Positions 45,143 through 56,234 of a DNA stretch of 64,000 bases are shown here, one piece after another. The DNA is from Stenopsyche tienmushanensis (taxonomy: Eukaryota > Arthropoda > Insecta > Trichoptera > Stenopsychidae): the NCBI GenBank assembly GCA_008973525.1, contig WACJ01000125.1, positions 3,720,001 through 3,784,000 on the forward strand. Reading direction: 5' to 3'. The notes under the pieces are model-generated. The model was not told the DNA's origin and searched no databases. It worked only from the letters and a program-made list of their open reading frames with translations. How positions within the stretch are numbered: position 1 is the first letter of the stretch; each line of letters opens with the position of its first letter. The translations under genes were made by a program, and so were the position numbers.

Positions 45143-45632
45143 CCTATTGATGGCAGTATTATGTAGTCATTGTTGGTATCTTGCATGGGGTACACCTGTG
45201 TTTTTGTTTGCAGATACTACTTGCTTATTGCGCCAGATAAGTCTTCTCACTAAAGCTGATTTCTCTTGATGTGAAGCGTCAGAGCGGGGGGCGCTTTCGG
45301 GGCAGTCCCCGGGCGGTGCTCTTCTTCTCTCAAACCGTTATGTAACCGGGCGGATAGGATGAAGTAGACGGATGTCGAACATAAAGCCTGCTTTGATAAC
45401 CTCTTTATTATACACGATAGAGATAGATCTGGCTGTGGGAAGGACGACATCCTGCAGTCAAGGCTATCCGACATCTCTCGCTTCCTATGCGTCACCATCC
45501 AACCGGCAACGTCGATGTGAGATAAGATTTGAAGTGCCGGCGAAGACGGTATGCATAGACTTACCTGGCACAATAATTAGGTATTATCTGCTGACATATG
45601 ACGGTATTTGGCGGTAACTGTGCGTCAATGGG
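45143..45632. mobile_element. piggyBac-like non-autonomous element flanked by TTAA
   Basis: TTAA at 45139-45142 and 45633-45636. The left end is CCTATTGATGGCAG and the right end on the other strand is CCCATTGACGCACAG, so the ends match at about ten positions. It encodes no transposase. The middle holds a G+C-rich block (45285-45325) and a reversed LTR fragment (copy F), so it either captured or was invaded by an LTR. Confidence 0.55.
45345..45560 (-). mobile_element. LTR fragment, copy F (reversed)
   Basis: On the minus strand: CCGGCACTTCAAATCTTATC, GTTGCCGGTTGGATGGTGAC, then the GCCTTGACTGCAGGATGTCG palindrome region (forward 45431-45459, three mismatched pairs), then TATCGTGTATAATAAAGAGG with a polyadenylation-like AATAAAG. 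Sequence continues to about 45345 and ends near CGGTTACA. No primer site is found after it, so the usual LTR boundary is not confirmed. Confidence 0.62.
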
Positions 45633-45636
45633 TTAA

Positions 45637-46104
45637 ATCAGATTATCTCGAAGTTTCTCACTATAATATTGTTGATTGAATAAACCTAAATTTTTACGGT
45701 TTTCGCGTAAATAAATTACTTTTTTTTGGGGTAAAATTTGTCAAGAATATACGAAGTTTTAATTAAAAAGCCTACATAGTTTTTAATTTAATACTTTTAT
45801 ATAAAATTATTTAGGTTTTTATGAAGGCATCTTGGTTCAATCTGCTGGTTTAAGAATTATATTACGTTGACTCCAGGCGGTACTTTATGTGAGACATTGC
45901 AGCCTGGAATATGTTAAAATAAAGTTGAGTATATTACAATTATTAGATAGGTTAAAAATTATGTATGCATTGATATTATCGTTCTTTTCAAGGTTCATAC
46001 ATCAAATATACTTATGAGACATAGAAGATGTGTAAGTCATAATCTTCTTGTCTCTATTTGTAACTATTACATAGTTATATCTAAATATAGAAAAGCTCCA
46101 CAAT
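45637..46104. other. A+T-rich DNA, nothing recognised
   Basis: No coding signs or repeat partners were seen. Confidence 0.5.
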
Positions 46105-46314
46105 GTGCTTGTTTCAAATCGAAATCTGTCTATTTGCGAAACAAATAAATACAACGCCAGATGGAAAAGTTATTTGGAAAAATTAGCAAAGGTGTCTTCA
46201 GCGCGTGACTGGCGCCTTCAACGGAGATCGACACGCGAATCCGACATGGAAAAGTTTGAATCTAAGGAAATTGAGGAAGTTTGCTCGGATGTGAGTAACC
46301 TATGGCATCGATAA
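46105..46314 (+). CDS. Doubtful exon encoding a charged peptide
   Basis: A 69-codon plus-strand frame reads ...YLEKLAKVSSARDWRLQR and then an acidic stretch MEKFESKEIEEVCSD. Within it, GTGTCTTCAG ends at 46201 like a splice acceptor, and GAT-GTGAGTAAC gives a fair donor at about 46291. The interval between would be an exon of about 90 bp with balanced base composition. No domain is recognised and no partner exons were found. The composition shift and paired splice-like signals are the only support, so I rate it as more likely chance than gene. Confidence 0.22.
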   Translation: MLVSNRNLSICETNKYNARWKSYLEKLAKVSSARDWRLQRRSTRESDMEKFESKEIEEVCSDVSNLWHR

Positions 46315-46699
46315 ATTAATTGTTGATCCAATTTAATATCTTTCAGAAGTTAGTCAAAGTGAGCACGGAACAAACCCGTCCATAAGGTAAACTTGAGCGG
46401 AAAACTTTACCAGCACTTAGCGGTGCGCTGAAGAAAATTCGAAGAGCCAACACTTCCTGACTTCTAACCACACAACATGTTGGCTCACTTAAGGGCGACG
46501 TGCTGATTTCGACTGCTGATTATGGTGGAAATAAAAATAGGGGATGGATTCGGAATTATCGTAATGCAAGCAAGCAGCTGAAATTATTCGATCGGGCTTA
46601 ATTTGCACGGTATGCAAATTTCACCTACAATAAATTTATTGGATATATAATGAAATGATACAATCAATAACATATTTTCAAATCAAAAATTATCACCAT
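46315..46699. other. Single-copy DNA, nothing recognised
   Basis: The first 200 bp are more balanced in composition. No repeats or frames of note were seen. Confidence 0.45.
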
Positions 46700-46947
46700 G
46701 CAATGGGGACATCAATCACAAAAGCGACATCTTCTGTGGTGGTGCAGACACATGACGTCTGCAATACCGATTGATTGCTTCTTATGCGTGCACCGTTTTC
46801 GGTTGGGTGGTAAAGCGCAAGAGGTGGAAATCGTGAGGAGTCGTCGGTTAGCCTTGGCTGCGGGAGGACGTCCTTCCCGCAGCCATATCTCTCTTTGAGA
46901 AGACTTTGCCCCGCGAGCGCTTCCACTCTGCTACCTAGTACGTTTCA
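46700..46947 (+). mobile_element. LTR, copy G, best 3' end
   Basis: It shares with the other copies AAGCGACATCTTCTGTGGTG, a CTTCTTATGCGTGCACCGTT block, GAGGAGTCGTCGGTTAGCC and the cleanest palindrome of the family (46856-46884: GGCTGCGGGA, GGACGTCCT, TCCCGCAGCC). It ends CGTTTCA at 46947, one base before a primer site. No internal coding region follows, so this is an LTR plus a few bases of leader. Confidence 0.8.
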
Positions 46948-46948
46948 C

Positions 46949-46965
46949 TGGTGTCAGAAGTGGGG
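46949..46965 (+). other. Retrotransposon primer-binding site (tRNA-Leu type)
   Basis: TGGTGTCAGAAGTGGGG complements the 3' end of tRNA-Leu plus CCA over 16 of 17 positions. This confirms the polarity and right boundary of LTR copy G, and by extension of the family. Confidence 0.8.
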
Positions 46966-47787
46966 AAAAATGTCGGCAATTTGATAAGTGATAATAATTG
47001 ATTATTAAACATGATAAATGAAAGAAAATTTATATACAAATTGATCAGCGTAGCTAAAAATATATTAAAATTGATGAATCCATATACATTTTTATAATTT
47101 GATTGGATACAATAAGCATTTTTTCTTATAGTACTTTCCATCGTCATTTTACAATGGTCTTATTTTTGAAGAATTTATAAACATTTGAAAACGAGCTTTT
47201 GTATTAAAAAGAATCGGAAGCAGCGGAGTTATCAAGAATCTCTTTTGCAAGAAAGTACATACTCCAAACAGTTGCAAGTTTTGTGTGACTGGTTAAGTTC
47301 TTCGAAAGTCGATACGGCTTAACTAGTGACAAAGTTATCCATGTACCGGACAATGACATTTATCCTTTTGCAAAAGTTTTCACATTTCTTACAAAATAAG
47401 AAATTTAATATAGTAATGTATGTGTTTTCAAACATTTTTCCATCGGATAATATTTTTTCTACGAAACCCCACCGTGGAATTTTATTGAAATGAAAATGTT
47501 TCAAGGAACTTTTGAAACTCGATAGCACTGTGCTGATCTTTTAAAATGTGATTGTTTGCGTTTTGTATGACAAACGATACCTTTGAAAGTTGAGTTTATT
47601 TGGCTCGTCTATATTGGTTGTCTTCCGTAACGTTGTCTGTATTATAAAATAATAACATTATCGATATTATGAGCGCTTTAAAGCTGTAATTAAATCATAA
47701 AAGAAAGACATTCTGAGATAAAATCTTATTTATGAGAATAAATGGCGCAACTCATCGATTCGTGCAGTTACGGAGATCCTTTATTCT
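46966..47787. other. A+T-rich DNA, nothing recognised
   Basis: Any internal region of the LTR element has been lost or is unrecognisable. No gag or pol motifs were seen. Confidence 0.5.
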
Positions 47788-47840
47788 ACTGGGTGCGGCA
47801 GGGAAACTTCCTTATTTGAAATATGCGCCCTAAATCAATA
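47788..47840 (+). repeat. Terminal-repeat-like dispersed repeat (second copy of 6.2 kb)
   Basis: ACTGGGTGCGGCAGGGAAAC followed by TTCCTTATTTGAAATATGCG matches 6226-6285. Confidence 0.5.
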
Positions 47841-50320
47841 ACTATTTTTAAAAAATATTAAATGGCATTAATTTAAAAGAACAAGATTTAAAGTTTTTTG
47901 TTATTTAGATTTAGAAGCGATCATGCAGTGAACTATCTTTAAATATCTCCCTGTAACATAGAAAATAAATTAAACTGATATGTCTTTTACTGTTTGTGTT
48001 ATTCATTTTTAAAATAAGGTCCTACTGCATCCTGTATTATGAAAGATTTAACAATGCTCAGTTTGTAAATAAAAATATTACATAATAAGTCTATATAAAA
48101 ATACATACTTATTATGTCATCTGTGATCCCATGAGAACAAACACTATAACTGCATAGGATTCGAAAGACTACAATCGAAATATTTTAAATTGCACTTACA
48201 CCACAAAATACCAAACTCAATCAGTTTACTTTGAGAAATAAAATTAAATAGTGGTATTTGCGGTTTATTGAGTCGTTATGCAGCCTTGAATGGAAGTCGA
48301 TTTTTTTTTATACGAAAGAAAATCTGATGACCACCCCAAACGGCCACCCGTCGGCACGATAAGTTCGAAAAATAAGATCGTATACTTTTATTCGAACGTT
48401 TGGCAGAATTCCTATATTTACCTTGATCACAGGTCAACTTAATATATCAGTAATGTGGCAATAAAGATGTCACGGATCGACGAGAAAAAAATATATGTAG
48501 CTTCACCCCACTTTACATTATCCTCCGGGCACTTAGTGTCACTTACACCAGGGGTGATTCAACACCAGCGGGTCGGGCTGTCGCCCTTTCGGCCGTTTCT
48601 CCAAACGCCCTTAAGCGCCTCGTAGACCTTCGTAGCTCCGCAGCCCAATGTCGTAAATAATGGACTTATTACACTGTGAACCGGATCGAATTTGACACGC
48701 CTGATCTGGCACCATTTTTCAATCAACCCACATCATAATCAATCAATATAGCCTCATGAAAATTGAAATGGCTGTTGGCGCTAAGAAAAAAACTATTCGA
48801 CCCGATGACTTTTTTACTGCATGCTTCGGAATTGATTTGAGAGCAGCAGAGAGACACGTACTGCGTAAAAATCTAATAAACTTATACGATTTTGTGAATG
48901 TTTTATGAATTGAGTCTTGGTTGGGAACGCCGGTGTTCGTCTCAATGTCATCTTATTCTCGATCAAAAGCAATTTAATCCAATTTACAACCATGATCCCT
49001 CTATACATAAAACTTGCTCTTTTGTATATTTGAACTTTGTAGATAATTATTAAATATATCTAAATAAAACCATTATGAAGGTCCATTGGTTTTGTAATGT
49101 ATTTTTAAAACGCCTTACAACCACATTGCCTAAGATTTATTACGCATTCGTTCCCTATTAAAACTGAAAGACTTGCAAAGTTGAATAAAATATCAGTTTA
49201 AAAGATAAAGAAAGCGTATTTTCCTACAGAGAGAGATCCCAACTGCGAGACTCTGATGACGAGGAACCATCATTTATCTCATAAAATACATACACGTTTA
49301 TTCCTATGTTAATTTTATTCTTCTCTACAAATACACAATAGGCTTTGAAACATTGAACATTGGAAGCATCCAATTTAAAAGTACAAATCTAGCATTGGGC
49401 ATTAAAAAAGTGACATTATAGCATTTTTATTGAATATTTATGCTGTGGCTATTAAATAATGAGATCTGGTTAAATTATAATGAAAATATTCATATATCAA
49501 TTTCAATAAAGCAATCATCAATTAACGATATCAAAAGCTCTTTACTTGTTTCACAGCCAATTATTTCAAAATGACGTCCCCAATATTAATTTCAATATGA
49601 ATTTAAAATGGCTTTGTATTGCATTTTCCAACCTTGATAATGATGGTGTAGCAATCATTATAGCAACTATCTTTTAGTCTCATAGTCAAAGCATAGTCTC
49701 GTTATTTAAATGCCACCCTTATTTTAATAACTTTAATATATGGGCCATTTTTTAAAAAGTATTTATATGACTACTACTGTAATAAAAAATGTCATCAAAT
49801 TTTATAGAGTATTTTAGAACTGCATTATATACAAATTATTCTATGGAAAATATTTTTGTCTTCAGCATTGACGTCTTTGAGGCAGTTTAAACATTCTCAA
49901 ATCTAATCCTATCTCACAGCCACAAAAATGAGCCCGTACCCATAACGGTTAACTAGTACAGGCCTTTGTTAGAAGGTTCACACCAAATACCCCATTAAGC
50001 AAAGATTACTTAATTGTTATACGGTAATTGCCTTTCAAGTGCTTTAATTTTATTTTAACGCCCCTGCAAAAATAATTTCAACTTTTCAAATGGCAGAAGT
50101 TCGCATTACCCAAATTGCCCTTTTAGCAAAATTATTCATAGCCCAGCAATATTTTCAGATAACCGGGTTTACTGATTTCCAACTTTGATTCATCCTGAAT
50201 TTTATTGATTTGAATAAAAGTATACGCATTTAGAAACATAATAGTTGTATAAGATATGAATTAATCTTAATAATTCATATAAAGGTACATGTACTTTCGA
50301 ATATGATTGACTTATACCGA
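47841..50320. other. Mostly single-copy DNA
   Basis: The 48500-48720 part is G+C-richer, beginning near ACCAGGGGTGATTCAACACC, which resembles a hAT-type end (CAGGGGTG) without a visible partner. The 49232-49254 word repeats 31286-31309. The minus frame 48814-49008 is unrecognised. 49.3-50.3 kb is plain A+T-rich DNA. Confidence 0.4.
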
Positions 50321-50959
50321 TACGAGACATATTCAGAAAGTAAGTGTACTAGATTTTTTCCGCGCCCGTTCATCGGTTAAAAATTTAATTTCATCCATTT
50401 GGACCTTCAAGAAGGTGATAAGATGATAATATAAAGGCAACGAGTCAAAAAAATACGGAGGGGTGATTCAAAATATCCCAACTAAATGACTGTGTGAGGA
50501 CGAGTATAGTCGTGCAACGAGCGCACTCTTCGAAGCGAAATTTGAGCAAAATGATGCCTTTTCGGTTCCAAAATACTAAGGTTATGATTTTTTTGTCCAA
50601 AGTTGTGGGTTTAATTTTTTTTTACAAATGAGGAATTGGTGTGATACCACTGTGATGATTGTTTTTTTATGATTTAGGCATGTAATAAGCTACCCATATT
50701 TTATCTTCAGTCACAATAGAGCTAAGAAAATCTTCATCTTCCAGCTCAAGTTGCTTCAAATCAATGGGATCACAGAATGTGGCCCGCACTTGGTGGGATT
50801 TCTTAGCGACATGACTTGAGTTTACGTACTACCATGTTTCTGAGATGTTCGCTTTGTTAGGAAATCTCCTTCTGCCATTTAGTATTGCCAACTCTCAAAA
50901 AATACAAAATCATAGCCCGTTATGGTCACAGTACACTTACTTTATGAACATAGCTCATA
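50321..50959 (-). mobile_element. Decayed mariner with both ends and transposase remnants
   Basis: The left end TACGAGACATATTCAGAAAG and TAAGTGTACT is mirrored at 50931-50959 (AGTACACTTACTTTATGAAC then ATAGCTCATA). TA is included at both extremes. On the minus strand the interior reads, in broken frames: SIVTEDKIWVAYYMPKS (first aspartate region, about 50690-50730), a jump to RCTTILVLTQSFSWDILNHP (the stretch after the second aspartate, about 50470-50530), then PYFFDSLPLYYHLITFLK (third aspartate region, about 50400-50460). Internal deletions reduce it to 0.64 kb. A related 5' end lies at 62956. Confidence 0.8.
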
Positions 50960-51381
50960 CATTTAGGCACTTCAATCAAAAAATATTATTATTTAACAAT
51001 ATTAATACAAATTTTATTACATGTACTGTGGCATGTCATCTGTAAGTATATGGGAACGCTTGTAAAATACAAATTTGTCATATGTAAATTATTATATTAT
51101 TGTATTAACCTTTTGAGGAGTGAGCAAATTTAAAATCGATGAAGTCGTTGATGCCATAATCGCTTTATACCGATTACTTTCTATCGGCTCCTATCAGCGT
51201 AAGACAATCTTCAATTCGAAGCAATTGTAAATAAGCACTGTTGATAGCATACAAGACCACGTCAATTTTTTAACATAAACAATACACAATAAATCGATTC
51301 ATTTGCTCCTGCTTTAGAAGGAAATGATAATCGGACAAAGACTCATTCAACAAGCAGGGTCGATAGCACACAATATTCGGT
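50960..51381. other. A+T-rich DNA, nothing recognised
   Basis: No coding or structural signs were seen between the mariner and the hAT fragment. Confidence 0.5.
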
Positions 51382-51602
51382 AATTTCTTTGCGTAAACAA
51401 ATAACAAACTTGAAATCGATAAATGTGGACTAACGATCTATAGTCGTGCGATGTATGCAGGGAAGCTCTCCGTCTCTGTCTCCCGAACTGCGCTACGTTC
51501 TCTCTCTGTCTCTGTCTGTCTCCGAGTTCAATGTACGAGAGTGCTCTTACTGAATAGTGGAGAGGGGATCCCAGGCCCTGGGATAGTACTCCTTTAGAGG
51601 TT
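51382..51602 (+). mobile_element. hAT-type element fragment, copy 3 (3' part)
   Basis: It is collinear with 53943-54177: TTTCTTTGCGTAAACAAATA, CGATCTATAGTCGTGCGATG, a CT-rich run with GTCTCTGTCTGTCTCCGAG, and CCAGGCCCTGGGATAGTACT, ending at GGTTAA. It has a small internal deletion against that copy and no open frame. Confidence 0.72.
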
Positions 51603-52665
51603 AATAACCAAAATTGCAAGCGATACTAATAAATACCATACAACAAAACGTCGAAACCTTAGATAGTAAGGCACTTTTAATAATATGCACTGGTATAGGT
51701 TAAGTATTTATAATATTAGTAGCCCTGCCCTCAAGCAGATAAATATCCAAAATCTTATACGTGCGTTTATATTATATACTATTATACATTATTTCAGACA
51801 ACTTTTATAATGGAAAAAAATATTTATGGGGTCATCTTGAATGTCTCGTCGATCAATGCTGTCTGTGAATTTCAAATGAACAGTGAGATATTATCATATT
51901 CGGTTGTATTTGTACAGATTTCGACGTGAGCAATCTGAAAATTTTTCAATGCCCAAACTTAATATTGGAGATTTGCATCAATCTGAATATCAAAATGGGA
52001 CTTAATTATAAAACCGATACACAAAATCCAGACTTTGTTGAGGCGTCTGACATATAGCGCTCATAAAATTGTTCTTTGGAGCGTCTCGACGCTAAAATAT
52101 ATTGCTCAGATGTATCACCGCTTGCTTCTATAATTCTGTTGTGATTCTGAAGGGCAAAAAAACGTCTCTCAAATGAGCTCATCTTCTTCTAGATTTCTTT
52201 ATATTTGCCAGCAAAATTTTCATCTATTTTCCACGAAGATGATATAATGAGCCATTTGAGCTGCCGCCTCAATGAGGCGTAATTCTCGGCTTTAACTGCA
52301 CGTAATCAATATCGTTTGACAAGTTTCTTGCGAGATAATATTTTTATTACGATGTTTTATTACTCGGGGGTCGTAAAGCAATAAACCCTCACCGATGGGA
52401 TTCGATCCCTTTCGAGCGCGGGGAGAGCGATAATCACAAAGTTACACAGCGCATTTATTATCAAGAAGTAATTAGGAATGGGTCCAAAGGATTATGCGAA
52501 CAAACCCTTGGTCCAGACGTGGTGGGTATATGACACGCATGCACGATCTATATTGGGATATAGCCTATTTCCACAGCGAAGAAATGTTACTCATTTAAAT
52601 TAGCTCCAATTAATATAATAAAGCATGTTTTATAAAATATTTATATATAAGAACTAAAAACGGTT
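51603..52665. other. Mostly single-copy DNA
   Basis: The 52200-52520 part is less A+T-rich with no recognised content. Confidence 0.45.
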
Positions 52666-52745
52666 TGCTTGATAAAACCGTCTTTGACCTGCATGATGGC
52701 GTTGAGTATTGTGATAAATGCGTCGCACGCCGTATAAACGTGACT
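52666..52745. repeat. Member of an unclassified repeat pair (other copy at 2.3 kb)
   Basis: ATGGCGTTGAGTATTGTGAT and GCGTCGCACGCCGTATAAAC match 2341-2425 with scattered changes. Confidence 0.55.
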
Positions 52746-53329
52746 CTTATATATATTACTGTTAGATATATTTTTTCAAAGCAAGCATACATTTTTAGAT
52801 TTTTTCTATAAAAGCACTACTTTTTTAGCAATATGTAGATAAATTTGATACAAAGATTTTCAGTCCTCTCCGGAATGAGACATCAGGATCCGAAGCCGTA
52901 AGATCCAATCTAGAGGTCATGGACATGTACGGCGAAGCGTTAAATACCAGCTTCGTCTGAATTCACTGTCTGCATTGGACAAATCATATGACCAGACCAA
53001 AATTCTGTGTTAGCTACTTATGTATGTATGTACAAAAATATAATCGAACAGCAATATTTCCTAATCATTGGAATCAAATCATGATCAGATCAAGTCCTTC
53101 CATGTCCACAGTCGCTCACTGCTCCAAATTTATTGTTAATATATTATTAGAACAGTTGGGAAATATCGATAAAGGCATTATGAAGAAAAGTTTGAAATGA
53201 TCAAAAGTACTATTTAAATGCATGACCACAATAATCCACGTGATCAGATTACAAGATAATGGTTGACAGCTTGTGCGCAGGCGCTGTGAAGTTACATGGA
53301 TCTAATCGCATTAGAATTGGGGAATCTCA
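52746..53329. other. Unassigned DNA
   Basis: The short plus frame 52988-53200 is unrecognised. ACTGCTCCAAATTT near 53118 also occurs near 2890 but without extended likeness. Confidence 0.45.
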
Positions 53330-54177
53330 TCCCGGGATCCCGGAATCCTGAACAGGCATGAATCCCGGGATTAGTAAACGTAATCCCGAAAAATTCGGAA
53401 TTGAAATTTTTATCTAACAGAAATCGGTACACCTCACCAGCACGTTGAATACTACTAACCAAAACAATCTGGACGCTTGGAAACAGTGGCGTAACTACTA
53501 ATTAGCGAGCTTAGGCGACGTCTAGGGACAATAACTGTCTAATCTATGTATACATATATACAGTACATATATGTTTTTCAAATTGTTATATTAACCTTTC
53601 CCTACCGGTGATGTATTTACTACACCTCGATTCTAATAATGGTAATATCGATATGAAATATAATAGATACGGGGTTCAAAATTTTTGTATTCCGTCGTAA
53701 CATAATTACGAATCACATCAATGTATTATAGTATATAAGTATTCATGTGCAGCGACGGAAATAAACAATTTGTCGAGAGTTCGGGTTTAAGTCCGTTTCT
53801 CAGCAGAAAGGAATTGTATCAGTCACATTGATGGTGTTATACGAAAATGGGGCCTCACGCGGTCATCAGCTCGAATTAGCATTTAAATATCTGATGACGA
53901 TACCTCCAACGAATGTGGAGACTGAGCGTGCATTATCAGCAGCAATTTCTTTGCGTGAACAAATAACACACTTGAAATCATTATTATTCGATAAATTTAG
54001 GCTAACGATCTATAAAATCGTGCGATATATGCGGGAAAGCTCTCCGTCTCTGTCACCCGAACTGTGCTACGCCTGTCTCTGTCTCTGTCTGTCTCCGAGC
54101 TCAATGCACAAAAGTGCTCTTTCTGAAAAGTGGAGGGGGGAACTCAGGCCCTGGGATAGTACTCCTTTAGGGGTTAA
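53330..54177 (+). mobile_element. hAT-type element, copy 4 (most complete)
   Basis: It starts with a run of CCCGGGAT/ATCCCGGGA words (53335-53390) and GAAATTTTTATCTAACAGAA, passes through the TACCGGTGATGTATTTACTAC-like block and GCAGCGACGGAAATAAACAA, and enters coding sequence at about 53828. Copies 1 to 3 are all pieces of this order. The right edge is GGGGTTAA at 54171-54177, as in copy 3. The catalytic core of a hAT transposase is missing, so it is an internally deleted derivative. Confidence 0.75.
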
Positions 54178-54205
54178 TGTTACTTCGGGTATATTTTCAA
54201 AATAA
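53828..54205 (+). pseudogene. hAT transposase C-terminal dimerisation domain fragment
   Basis: This is an uninterrupted 125-codon frame, the longest one with recognisable content in the window. Residues 18-50 read LAFKYLMTIPPTNVETERAL then SAAISLREQITHL. This corresponds to the hAT C-terminal (hATC) dimerisation region, whose family signature is L-x-x-x-I-P-(A/P)-(T/S)-x-x-x-E-R-x-F/L-S. The expected downstream L-x-x-L-x-F-L helix is poorly kept. From about residue 75 the frame runs into Ser/Cys/Leu-rich sequence translated from the CT-rich repeat, so that part is not real protein. The N-terminal BED finger and the catalytic domain are absent. Not functional. Confidence 0.75.
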
Positions 54206-55469
54206 TATTTTTGATTTGTATTTTTATCTTTTATTAAATACATAAAATTCTTTCGCCTTCAACTTATTTTTTTTCCATCTTGCTATGCCTATGTTAATAA
54301 TAATCTTAGCTCAAACATCCTAGAATTAAATCTTAATCAAAATGATGAAAAATACAATGTGCTCAAACTATATCCTGTGTAAATATATTTATTTTTTATT
54401 TTTTTAAATGGTATGATACTTTCACGTTCTGAGTTGCACACACGACAAAAATAAGAGAGAATACAATGAATTTATGGTATGTACGTATTATGTTGCCTCA
54501 TGGTAGCAGTGGTGCATACAGGGTTAAACAGAATTTGTAGCTAAAACAGCTTTACATACAAAATCAATGGTAAAAATATTAAGGAGCTTAGTTATAGAGA
54601 CGAAAATAACCTTTTCTTAATATTTTGTATAGTATAATATGATCCCGCTCAACGCCATTTTAGTATTACGCAGTAGTATAGGGATTCCCCGAATCGAACA
54701 ACGAATAATAATGTAACTAAATTTTAAAATCTTAACGATAACCTACCTTTTACCTTATTTCAAAATTTACGGACATGTGTGCAATGGCAGCCATTTTTTT
54801 TGTTATGTAAATTTGCACTCATTTTCTTTTTACAAAACAACATAATAAAATCAAGCATGTACATTTAATAAACTGTCATTTCTTCAGATAGAACACAAAT
54901 CGTTTTAAATTGCCACCCTCTTACCCACAAAATAATCCTAATTGATTGCTTAATTAATGAAATGTGGCACTCAGCTTCAATGAGACTTAAATTTTCTGAC
55001 ATAAAAGACAATAATTTTATTTAAAATTCGTACAGAAAAATTACAAAATATTTACTTGAAATGCTAGATGGGCATTTATTGAATCAAGCATTCTACTGTC
55101 TTCAAAGTTGCGCGGACGAAACTTATATTCGACTTTGCCAACTAAGAGCTGTGATTAACAAGAGCGAGGTACAGTAATAAATGAATTATAATAAAACAAT
55201 ACAAAGTTCTAATTTCGTTTTGCAACTAGAAACTCAAATAATAGGCCCGCATTATTCTTTTATGCGAATATTCGGCGAATCTTAAGAAGCAATCCTTTTA
55301 ATACCCAATTGATTACTTTCTCGGTGGAGATTACGCAGAAATCCAAAACCCTGACCAAACATGCTATTTAATGAGAGCCAAAACGATCTCGTTTCTTAGT
55401 ATGCTATGGTGACTATTTTTTAATGACGGAACAACTCTCAAATTGAGTATTCTTTTTATTTGGTTTTCA
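54178..55469. other. A+T-rich DNA, nothing recognised
   Basis: No repeat partners or coding signs were seen. The 55060-55200 part is slightly less A+T-rich. Confidence 0.5.
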
Positions 55470-55640
55470 TATCTATATATATATAAAAATTAATGTATGT
55501 TAGCGTGCTGTCGTGCGGTTTGCTATAGATACATCCCTTTACCGTTCATCCGATTGCGATGAAACTTTGTTGAGTTATTGGGCGTGTATCTAAAAGGTTT
55601 TTAAATAAGCACAACCATTATTTTTGTGCGGAATTTGTTT
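55470..55640 (+). repeat. Possible edge of a dispersed arthropod repeat
   Basis: TATATATATAAAAATTAATG, then GCTATAGATACATCCCTTTA, CCGTTCATCCGATTGCGATG and AAACTTTG. A TATAT-AAAAATCAATG start followed by a CATCCGATT-GATGAAACTTTG block is a wording I recall from high-copy insect repeats of debated class. The block could be paired with the CTAGCTG-type edge at 16.2 kb. Confidence 0.35.
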
Positions 55641-56234
55641 TGCGAGACGTTTAACGGATGCACCATGTTGGCGCATATTGGTCTGATAAAGTGAAGCGGG
55701 GCCGCGAGACGGGGAGACTGTGACGCGACACTGTGCATCTGTGACATTGCAATGTTATAAATAAATTCGTGAACGTCTATTAAATACACTAAATAATACA
55801 TTCTGTGAATGATGGGGGTGATTTATATTATGGGGCCATAGACTTGAATTTTGGCTGCGCGCGTATGTGAATTTGCTTAAATAATGTTTCTTCTAATATT
55901 TTTTTCACCTGGACTATTTGACACTTGATTTAAGCAGAATTAAAATTTTAAGCTGACTTACAGAATAGTTTGAAAAGTTAAAGTTCTTTCTGTAAAAGGT
56001 GTAAAGTGTTAGTTCCTGGGATCTTTTTAGTTCAAATTCAAATTATTATATATATATATATATATATTTTAATAACACATTTGGGAGGTTAAAAGTAGTG
56101 GATTAGTAAATAATATTATTGGAAAGTATATTGACCTTGATTTATCTTATGTGCTTCCGTGGGCACGCTTTAATTCTGGCGCGAAAAGTTAATAGGATTG
56201 TAGCGTGGGCTATTTACCATCCCCACGTAGTATC
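55641..56234. other. A+T-rich DNA with a TA microsatellite
   Basis: (TA)n at 56046-56067, about eleven units. Otherwise nothing was recognised. Confidence 0.55.

Noticed and set aside
45250..45617. Frames of 81 and 107 codons around 45.3-45.6 kb
   Set aside because: They are translations of LTR copy F and the G+C-rich block inside a TTAA-flanked element, not genes.
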